The position numbers and the translations under genes are program-made. From Campanula takesimana (lineage: Eukaryota; Streptophyta; Magnoliopsida; Asterales; Campanulaceae), in the NCBI GenBank assembly GCA_026119855.1, contig JAOWBW010000564.1, positions 1-64,000 of the forward strand: a DNA stretch of 64,000 nt. The letters run 5' to 3'. The notes beneath the pieces were generated by a model. That model was not told where the DNA came from. It saw nothing but the letters and a program-made list of their open reading frames with translations, and searched no databases. Positions 55,790 through 64,000 of this stretch are shown here, in pieces. Position 1 is the stretch's first letter; every line of letters begins with the position of its first letter.

Positions 55790-56735
55790 GGGTTAATTGT
55801 AATTTGGTTCCTGACATTTCCTAAAATTTGCAATGTTGATGCTGTCATTTTAATTTCGCCAATTAGTATATTTACTTTGTCATTTTGTTGCAATCCGACT
55901 ACAAATCTAACTGGGTGTTACTTTTCTATCTGGTTTTATGTCATGTGACTTACACAAGACGTTTAAAGGGACGTTTTAAGATGTTTTTGGAGTTACATAT
56001 ATCCGATTGATATGATTCTTTTTTTAAATCGAAACTAATATTTAAATCTACAACATTTTTTTTTATTTTTTTGTTTGAATTAATTAAATTATCTTAATTT
56101 GTAATATAATAAATGAAAATATTTTAAAATAAAAGAATATGTGAAAATAATCTGAAAAATTACTACTTTCCACCATGCTATATCTTTTTTCCTCTCCTTT
56201 ACTTTCCACCACCACTCTGCCACCTTCCTGAATCACTCCTTACACATACACCCTTCCCCTAATCCATCCTCCTCTTCCTCTCCTTTTTTACTCTATACAA
56301 TATTATCATGAAATGATTCTCCACATGCAACATTTACTTCATATAAAACATATTTGAGGTTAATTTCCTTTTTAGATTTTTTTTTCATGCGGCTTTCTAT
56401 TTTTTTTTATTTTATATTAAAATTTAATTTAAAATAATCTGGTAAACAAAAAAATTGTCCAAAAAATAAATGTTGTATATTTAAATATTAGCTTCAATTA
56501 AAAAAAGAATAATACTAATCGGATATGCGTAACTCCAAAAACATCTTAAAACCTCCCTTAAAACGTCATGTGCTAGTCGCATGACATAAAATCTGTTAAA
56601 AAACTAACATCCAGTTACTTTTGTAGTCAGATTGCAACAAAAAGACAAAGTGGATGTACCAATTGGCGAAATTGAAATGACAGCATCAACATTGCGAATT
56701 TTGGAAAATGTCAGGAACCAAATTGCAATTACCCC
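55790..56735. mobile_element. Mutator-like non-autonomous element with ~300-bp TIRs (946 bp)
   Basis: The left arm, from GGGTTAATTGTAATTTGGTT, is mirrored by the complement of the right end, GGGGTAATTGCAATTTGGTT. Pairing continues for about 300 bp (to around 56090 and 56440) at roughly 85% by eye. The 9-bp target duplication TATATTTTT is at 55781-55789 and 56736-56744. Long TIRs plus a 9-bp duplication fit Mutator-like elements. There is no transposase; the spacer has CT-rich sequence. Confidence 0.85.
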
Positions 56736-56900
56736 TATATTTTTATATGTTTGGCGTAAAATACATCTGCAACAATTACTCTATGTTATGCACTATTATG
56801 AAGCAAGCAGAAGTATGCGTCAAATTTGACACAGATTTGGCCTTGCGCCATTCTCTTTTACCTTCCTTTAAAATATTTTTTTTTTACATTTAAAGTATAA

Positions 56901-57005
56901 TATTTCCTTCGTTTCAAAATAAATTCTCAATTTCCTTTTTGATTCTATTATTCAAAAATAAATTTAAACAAAAATTTAGACATTCATTTTGAGACGAAAA
57001 ATGTA
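56901..57005. mobile_element. Short degenerate Stowaway-like MITE
   Basis: The left end TTTCCTTCGTTTCAAAATAA and the right end TTTTGAGACGAAAAATG form an imperfect inverted repeat of the Stowaway type over about 105 bp. TA flanks are plausible but the edges are eroded. Confidence 0.4.
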
Positions 57006-57422
57006 TAACTCAATTTTATTTATATTAACAATTTTAAGAAAATGTAAACATTAATTTTTATATATATTAATTGCATTGTTTGGTAAGTTAATTATTTTAA
57101 TATTTATTAGTATAATGTAATTTGAATCATAAAATATTAAAATACATAAAGTAGTAAGGAATATTCTGCGAGTATTCTTATTTGATGCAAGATTTGAATT
57201 AAACGGTTAGAGATGGTGGAATATATTTGGTGCTGAAATTGCACTATTTTAGAGTTTTGGTACAATTTCTGCACCAAACCGTTGGAGATGCCCTAATAAA
57301 TTCAATCTAAAAATGCTTGTCCATAATAAATGTCCAATTTAAATTTCAATTTTAACAGTTTATCTTCTAATTTATATTTGTAAAAGTAAAAGTTTATATG
57401 ATGAATAGTAAATGATTTATTA

Positions 57423-57613
57423 CTCCTAGTCTTAAAATAATACCGTATTTGATTTGTCAGCGCTTTTAAGGAATGTGCTTTACATGTTTGTATAGTGATT
57501 GTACTATAAAAAATAAATGCTCTAACGCTGTTTATCTTTTTATATGAAAAGGAGACATTTAGTTTATGACAAACAAAAAAGGAAAGTGTGACCTTAATTA
57601 TGAGATGGAGGAG
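57423..57613. mobile_element. Degenerate Stowaway-like MITE (~190 bp)
   Basis: Left end CTCCTAGTCTTAAAATAATA; right end, as complement, CTCCTCCATCTCATAATTAA. The TA on the left is clear, the one on the right is shifted. Confidence 0.4.
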
Positions 57614-58649
57614 ATATATTTTATTTAAAATAACATTTTCTTGAAATCAATCTTGGTATTTTTTTTCTTAAACAAATGAATATATATTTATAATATAATT
57701 TATCTACTAAATTTTTTTAAAAAAAAAAACTCTCATTTATCCCGATTTATATTGGCAACAAATATTTTAAAGAACGCACTTGTCTTGTCTGTAGGTTACT
57801 TGTAACATGGTGCATTGCACAAATAATTTATCTTATTTCAGAAATACATATTTCATTTTAAGACGACATGAAGAAAATCACTATATATTTTAAGAGACAA
57901 AAAGGAGTATATATTTACGTAGAAACTTTTATAGTTATTATTACTTGAATTTTGGACTAAAAGAAAAAAGTAATATACGCCTCACGAAATTTTGTATGTC
58001 CATTACAGTATGACTTTATATTTTTAGGTATTTAACCCCCTTCACAGTAAATTTTAGATTTGTCACTACTTCAACCCACCTGCAAAGATTATGCATTTTC
58101 TATTGTTCTAATTTTCTACACATATAAATTTTAATTTATGATAATATATACTCCATATATACATAAACATGTTAGATATTTCACCATTTAAGTAACCCTC
58201 TTATAATAAGTCATGTCAATAATTTGCTAAAAATAATATTTTCATCTCTTATCTATCCCTTTTTTTTGTAATTATTTCCAAATTTAATTTACCCATTATA
58301 TTTGGAAATCAGTTTAGATTTAGAATTTTTTTTATCTAGTTTGTAAAATGACTATTCCAATAATACCCAAATAAGTCAATTTAGAACCTAAGTACTCCCT
58401 TCATCCCACAGAAAAATAATCTTATTTTTATGTGTCATCTTTGTTGAATTTTGATCAAATAATATAAATACAACTATACTAATGAATTTATTTATTTTTA
58501 GTGATAATAGTAATTTCTAAAAAGTTGATAGGCTTAGGGACCCACCGATTATGGGGCATGGGTCAATTGAGGCCTATGTTTTTTTCTTCTTAGGAATTGA
58601 GGCATGTATTTTTAAGAAATGATATTCTAACACTCCCACCCCTTTTTAA

Positions 58650-59396
58650 TTTATACTAAAAAGGGTAACTATAATAGTTAACTATTACTATTATTAGTAA
58701 TAGTTAACTATAATAGTTAACCATTATAGTTAACTATTACTCTTATTAGTAATAGTTACTATTATAGTTAACTATTACTATTAATAGTATTAGTTAACAA
58801 TATTAGTTACAATACAAGTTAAATATTACTATTAATAGTATTAGTTAACTATAATAGTTACTATATTAGTTAACTATTACTATTAATAGTATTAGTTAAC
58901 TATAATAGTTACTATATAGTTAATTATTATTATTAATAGTATTAGTTAACCATAATAGTTACTTTATAAGTTATTTTTTACTATTAATAGTATTGGTTAA
59001 CTATAATAGGCTACATACATTAATTATTACTATTATTAGTATTAGTTAATTATAATAGTTATTATATAAGTTAGATTATTAATTTTTAATATTAATTAAT
59101 CATAATAGTTACTATATCAATTAACTATTACTATTAATAATATTATTTTATTATAATAATTATATTAATAATAATTATTACATAGACTAATCAATGCTAT
59201 TAATATATATATTAACTATTACTATCAATGGTATTAATTAATTATAATAGTTATTATAATAATAGTAGTCATATAGATTAATTATTATTATTATTAGTAT
59301 TAATTAAAATGATGATTACTATATTAGTTAACTATAGTTAAATATTTTTTAAGACATAGTATTGGTTTCCCGTGCAGAGCACGGGTTACCCGCTAG
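58650..59396 (+). mobile_element. Helitron-like element with AT minisatellite, + orientation
   Basis: The 3' end is well preserved: stem CCCGTGC (59369-59375), loop AGA, stem GCACGGG (59379-59385), then TTACCCG and CTAG (59393-59396) followed by T. The body from about 58658 to 59130 is a diverged tandem repeat around TAACTATAATAGTTAACTAT and ATTACTATTAATAGTATTAG. The 5' edge was not found; 58650 is approximate. It is related to the copy ending at 52756. Confidence 0.6.
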
Positions 59397-59496
59397 TACT
59401 CTTTAAATACAACTACACGGCTACTGTACACAAAAACTTGGGAGGAAACAACTCATCTTAGTGCATGGCTCCTTCCTACAAAATTGAAAACAAATA

Positions 59497-59736
59497 CTCC
59501 CTTCGTTCTATTTTATACTTCAAAAACATCATTTATAAAGAGCGGGACGGGGGAGTATTACTTGCAAAGAATAACAGTATATATACTATATTTGAATTCA
59601 AAAATGAAGACAAAATATATCATTCTCATAAATTATGCACAAAATACTTACCTAGTAACTACCTCTGTCTCAAATGGATAATCTAACTTACTTTTGATTA
59701 AAGCAAATCCGATCATTCATTTTGAGACGAAAGGAG
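59497..59736. mobile_element. Stowaway-like MITE (240 bp)
   Basis: Inverted ends CTCCCTTCGT and CTCCTTTCGT (complement), flanked by TA at 59495-59496 and 59737-59738. Internal strings GGGACGGGGGAGTA and TACCTCTGTCTC suggest one or two older Stowaway ends inside it. Confidence 0.6.
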
Positions 59737-59739
59737 TAT

Positions 59740-61740
59740 ATAACTTAATTTACAAAGAAAAAAACTAAACTAAAACTAACTATAAACATTGCCTCTTGCT
59801 CGTGCGCATCATCATCATCAATAAAGTCATCCGCAAAATCACCACAAAATCTTTGATTCCGGCATGCTAATATCCTTTTGTTGGATGAACAATGCAAGGA
59901 AATTGTACAAATGTTCCTTTTGTAAAAACTGTTATTTGATGAGCACAATAATCTAAATGAGGCTGAAATTAGGTCTTATCACAAGTAGAAGCAGCTAAAA
60001 TGCCAAGCAAAAATGTCAATGCGCTATTCAACAATTGAATTTGTAAGGCATTTGTACTTGTAAAGGTTGTATTTTCACAATTAGTAAGTACAAAATGGGT
60101 AAAGACAATTGTAAAGATAACATAATTTTTTCTACTGAAAAGAAAAATTGCAACTTAGAAGAGCAAATGAGAAATTTACCTTTTCCATTAAGAAGCTACT
60201 TGCCTGGATAACTGTATCACTTTCATTGTTGCTGAGATTTTTTTTTCTTCACATAGTAAAAAGAAAGTGGCAACTTTGATGGTTGATTTTTTCATGGATT
60301 TAAAAAGGCATAACTGAAAGAGATTGTGAATCAAAAATTAAAAAATAAATACAATTACAACTTATCATAATTTTAAATATATATAGAATTTAAAATGTTT
60401 ATAGATAAACTTGATATTTACTATATGAAATTTGAAAGAAATTGAGTTACTGTTACATTATTTTTTAATTTAGCTGTAGTTCAGTCTTCAGTAGATATAT
60501 TATGTTTAAATTTGAGCTTAAATTAAGATAATGATGATATTCATTTAACTTGTACTTTTGTATCTTGAATTGATCTATTAAAGTTTGTTATTAATCATCC
60601 AAAATAAGATACCGAGAATAGATCAATCTATATCAAAAACTTAAAATTTTGTTTTTACTTCCTCTAATAGTTATTTATCATCCAAAGTAATTCAATTAAA
60701 AACTTTGAAAAAAAAAAAAACACTTTGCGCTTAAAGTTAGGAAAGGTTTGGTTGACTTGTTTAATCTAAGAAAAGAAAAATACGAAATTTGAGTTTCTAT
60801 GTTAACTAATTAGGAAAGTAAATTGCTCAAAAAAAATAATTAGGAAAGTAAATAAAAATTTGCTTAATTTTAGGATGAGCTGAGCCAATTGGTAATATGG
60901 AAATTTTATGAATTCAAAAACGTAATAGCATAACTCCTTTTGCTGTAATTAAGGATAAAATTTTGTGAGACACGGCTGTATTCAAACAAATCAAACTGGA
61001 AACTAATCAATATCAAAAGTAACTAATATATCTAACGAACTAAAAAAATATGATTGTTCTGTAAGATTATAGAATGTATCAAAACTAATATGAAACATTT
61101 AATATATCAAAATTACCTTTCTCTGTCTATGGTGTACGTTCATTGCAAATACTTGAGGATCTTTTCCCTTCTTTCTCTCCTAGGCCGTGGATCATATTCA
61201 TAGTATAAATTGTATATGCGAGTAATCAAATTAGATGCAACTAACTTGATTCAATATCATAGTCTTGGTTATGAAAGATCTGCGTTCGCACCAACACTCC
61301 TAAATGAACAATATAGTTACATGTGAGATTTAAGAACATAGGCTGGGTATTAGAATTTTTGATGGATGTTACCAATTTTTATGTGATTTTATTATGTGCA
61401 ATATGTTTATCAACTAATCCAAATTCAAATTATAAATACATTTTTCCATTAAGGCTCGTTATAATTTAAGCCATATTTATCTAAATGGTTGGGATTTGAT
61501 TTGATTTGATATGATATATCTAATCGTTTCACTTTATTACTGAAGTATGCAATTTAAATATGCTAGTATTTGAAAGGAAATTTGAAAATATTTAGATATT
61601 ATTTTTGGGAAGAAGGTAGTAATTATTAGTGGAAATTATAAACATGGCAATTTGACTAACTTTCCGTGAATCAAGTTTTTTTTTGTTATAATTCCGTGAA
61701 TCAAGTTAATATTAAGGATATTATATTTTTTTCATTTTTT
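59740..61740. other. AT-rich Helitron interior without genes
   Basis: No frame above 70 codons resembles a protein. I see A/T tracts, an (ATC)n-like run near 59810 and nothing else that I can support. Confidence 0.5.
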
Positions 61741-61926
61741 TTTTGAGATCATCAAAAATGTGTTGACCAATCGAATGGCGCCACGTGGCTTTATGACGTG
61801 GCTTTATGATGTGGCGCGCTGTGAGACCTAGAAATGTTTCTGCTTTTATATATTATATAGATAGATAGATGATTTTTTATCAAAAAAAAATGGACCCAAC
61901 CGACCATGATCACCCCTACATCCTGC

Positions 61927-62152
61927 CCCCCGGCCTTTAACTGCGCCTATCTCTCTAGCCCTCAATGGCAGGTTACAGCAAGTCGATCAAAGAATCATTC
62001 TTTTCTCACGAATCATAGGTTTAGAAGCAGAGAAATCTGCCTTTACAATGACCACATTGTCTGTTAATCAGGGTTGTTTCCAATGACAATTGACCCGTTT
62101 AGGTTTTCCCAGTAGTTTTTACAAAATTGTTGAAAGGAATTTTTGTTTTAGT
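61927..62152 (+). promoter_or_regulatory. Proximal promoter and 5' leader of the Nudix-like gene
   Basis: About 225 bp between the hAT target duplication and the ATG. It is less AT-rich than the upstream repeats. A T-rich run ending TTTTGTTTTAG at 62151 directly precedes the TATG start context and could be the acceptor of a 5'-UTR intron. No clear TATA box. The extent of the transcript cannot be told from the sequence. Confidence 0.35.
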
Positions 62153-62222
62153 ATGTCTGATTTGGTCGCCCGTACTGGTCGGCAACAGCAGCGTTACGAG
62201 GCCGGTTGTCGCCTCGTTGCCG
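62153..62222 (+). CDS. First coding exon of a Nudix hydrolase-like gene (partial)
   Basis: ATG at 62153 opens MSDLVARTGRQQQRYEAG, then CRLVAG, and the exon ends in phase 1 at a GT donor (GTACTT, 62223). An N-terminal ARTGR..QRYE..RLV.G pattern, with an intron after the first base of the glycine codon, is what I recall for plant Nudix proteins of the NUDT12/13/16/17/18/21 group, which hydrolyse diphosphoinositol or nucleoside diphosphate compounds. The catalytic Nudix box itself is not in the window, so the call rests on 23 residues. It is the only candidate host gene here. Alternative: a truncated gene copy. Confidence 0.55.
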
Positions 62223-64000
62223 GTACTTCCTTTCTTCCTGCTCTCCATGTTCAATCTCGTTAATCTTTACCCAATTCCAGTTTTATTTATTCGATCTACG
62301 TCCTCTTTTTATTATTCTGTGTGTATTTTGGGTTCCAATGTTACTGTGTGCTATTTGATTAGGTGACTATGTGTTTTGAAATTCTTTGTTTTATTTTAAT
62401 TTGAAATGCTACTACATTTTCCCAGTATTTTGTTGTGGGTCTGAACTGGGTTTTGCTGGATGTAATCTAAACCCTTTATGGACTACTCTAAACTGGTTAT
62501 CTAGAGTGTGAGGATCTGGGTTATTTGTGCAGTTATGGATGCAATTTGAAATGGATTATGATTATGGCATGTGGATTTGTGATCTTTGCTTCATCTTCTT
62601 CATAAAGGTTTTCCAATTTAGAGGGCAGGTTGGATAATGACATAGGATTCACTCTTTATTGTTGCACTTTATCAGGCGCTAAATGGATAAGATTAGTTAG
62701 TGTTAAGTTTAATGCCTTTGAAATTGAGGACGTCAAATTTAATGGATTAAATTAACATATTATCGTAATTCCGAGACGGAGTGAGTTGTGGCACGAAGCT
62801 AAGGCCACAAGATATTTGGCTTCGCTGAATTTCTAGCGCACTCTCAAAGCCTAAGCCAAGCAGCAAACAGTAGATGGGGCTAAGTAATTGAATTTCGCCT
62901 AAACACTCATGTTTGGACTTTGGCGTGAAAAGCTTAGGCAGTATGAGTATGAGACCAAGTGAAATAAGGATTAAGGAATTCTTATCAGGTGAGATTAGGA
63001 CTTCCTCATGTCCAAGACTTCAAAGTAGGTTGGGAACTTTAGAATACATACGTCTATATACTCCCTCCGTCCTAATTTAATTCAGTAGTTCAATTACTCA
63101 GAGAGAAAGAAAGATCAATAATTCTAGATCTAAGGTTTTGCATAGCTAGGAACTTTGTGATCAAAGTTCATGCAAACATAGATTAGTGTGATCATCTTCT
63201 TGTAATTGTTTCTCCGCCACAATAATATTTGTTTCCCTTTGCCCGTGGAGGTAGCCAATAGAGATTGGTGAACCACGTATATTCTGTGTTGATTTGCGTT
63301 CGTTATTATTTATCTCTTGGGTTTGATTTACTAACAGTTAGATTCCTTTTTTTTTACTCGTGAAATTTCTAACTATTTTAATCGATTAGTTCGTTTTAGT
63401 CATTTTTTTGGTACCGATTTGATGGTTAGGTCTAACACTAACATTGTTGATATAGACTACTGAGTGTCTTTTTCTTCCCTCTCCCTGTCTTTATTTATTT
63501 CCAGAAATTAGAGCCCACTATGAAAGTGAAACATTTTAAGGCAGAATTCTCGTTTGTGAACTTATCCCTAATAACATTAAACAAGCTCTAAGAGGAGATA
63601 GATTGTTACACACACACAAAACACATAGGGATAGAGCGAGAGATCAGGAAGGAGGGAAAATGCTGCTGTACTGATAGAACCATGAGAACTCCCTCCGATC
63701 CTCAATAGAGTCCAACATTCTTCTTTTTTTTTTTTTTTGATGAGAAAAGCAATACATTAGACGAAAAAGAAGGATTTACAGGAGACGGACAAGATATCCA
63801 TCAAAAAAAAAAAAAAAAACACTAAGAAAATGACTATTTAATCACAGCAGCCTAATCTCGTTTCAGATCAGAGAGGGATACTCCTCGGAAGGCACCGTTA
63901 GCTACAGCCCATAGAAAAGCTATAGAGACCACTCACTCCCATAATAAGTGATTCGGGAGATGCTTATTCTAAAAGATCCTGTTGTTCCTCTCCATCCATA
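62223..64000 (+). other. Presumed intron 1 of the Nudix-like gene
   Basis: No continuation of the Nudix reading (CIP-type residues, Nudix box) is found up to the window end, so the intron would exceed 1.7 kb or the gene is truncated. The stretch is T-rich and holds Stowaway-type ends at about 62768-62785 (right-end type), 63060-63075 (TACTCCCTCCGTCC) and 63690-63715. Confidence 0.4.
63720..63822 (-). mobile_element. Possible LINE 3' end (poly-T on + strand)
   Basis: A T run (63724-63738) is followed by TGATGAGAAAAGCAATACAT and AGACGAAAAAGAAGG, the kind of sequence found at the 3' ends of plant L1-like LINEs inserted in minus orientation. It interrupts a Stowaway-like left end. No coding domain is visible and the right edge is unknown. 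Confidence 0.3.

Larger units (their letters stand above)
54385..61872 (-). mobile_element. Non-autonomous Helitron (7.5 kb), minus orientation
   Basis: The 3' end on the minus strand is hairpin CCCGTCGA-ATC-TCGACGGG, then TTACTCACTAG before T. The 5' end on the minus strand is TCATCTATCTATC after A, followed by ATATAATATATAAAAGCAGA and a GC-rich CGCGCCACATC...GCCACGTGGCG stretch, as is usual near Helitron 5' ends. This gives A|TC...CTAG|T. No Rep/helicase frame is present. It hosts a Mutator-like element, Stowaway copies and a second Helitron-like end. Since the two ends are far apart, they could also belong to two different insertions. Confidence 0.55.
53459..61918. mobile_element. hAT-like non-autonomous element split by a Helitron
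   Basis: Terminal inverted repeats TAGGGGTGAGCA (53459) and TAGGGGTGATCA (complement at 61918), 11 of 12 matching. The 8-bp target duplication is CTTCCTGC (53451-53458) / CATCCTGC (61919-61926), one mismatch. Both the TAGGGGTG-type ends and the 8-bp duplication are typical of hAT elements. The left part has many GAACCGG/CCGGTTC subterminal motifs. Removing the Helitron (54385-61872) and the Stowaway leaves about 0.7 kb, too short for a transposase. Confidence 0.6.

Noticed and set aside
53459..61918. Autonomous 8.5-kb hAT transposon
   Set aside because: No transposase frame, and nearly all of the length is a later Helitron insertion; only about 0.7 kb is hAT-like.

Overview
This window is plant nuclear DNA, most likely from a eudicot. 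The evidence is dense nested LTR retrotransposons of the Ty3/gypsy Tat-type lineage, Ty1/copia fragments, Stowaway MITEs, Helitron ends, a hAT-like and a Mutator-like element, GT-AG introns, and at the far right the first coding exon of what looks like a plant Nudix hydrolase gene. There is no tRNA, rRNA, CRISPR array or prokaryotic operon. A run of exactly 100 N at 38579-38678 marks a scaffold gap.

Layout, left to right. (1) 1-5568 and 27800-31378: a copia-like element X with a tRNA-Met-type primer site and a frameshifted gag, no recognisable pol, and a large unidentified ORF that is cut in two. (2) 5569-27794: Tat-like element A on the + strand, inserted in X with duplicated CCTTC. A has lost pol. 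It carries a second Tat-like element B (7029-19788, minus strand, duplicated ACATG) and a solo copia LTR (21540-23020, duplicated CCAGT). (3) 31379-38578: element C, a close relative of B on the + strand, inserted in X and running into the gap. (4) 38679-51020: pieces of a second Tat-like family: LTR F (minus), interrupted by a 2.6-kb LTR D (duplicated TTGGT), then the 3' half of element E with a multi-exon antisense gene and its 3' LTR. (5) 51021-61926: AT-rich DNA with a fold-back element, Stowaway MITEs, Helitron ends and a hAT-like element (8-bp duplication) that hosts a 7.5-kb Helitron, which in turn hosts a long-TIR Mutator-like element (9-bp duplication). (6) 61927-64000: promoter/leader, exon 1 and part of intron 1 of the Nudix gene.

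How the parts relate. B and C keep the Tat order gag, protease, reverse transcriptase, RNase H, second RNase H, integrase, followed by a separate antisense ORF of the plant mobile domain type, minisatellites, polypurine tract and LTR. In B the antisense ORF is still open (466 codons), while gag-pol has at least five lesions. Element E carries the same kind of antisense gene, but split into four exons with canonical splice sites. A repeated GC-rich module (three GCGCGC boxes about 25-30 bp apart) sits upstream of the TATA box in the LTRs and also upstream of the antisense ORF, suggesting a shared regulatory cassette.

Most exact boundaries rest on target-site duplications read directly from the sequence. 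Family names come from domain motifs recognised by eye, and no database search was possible.
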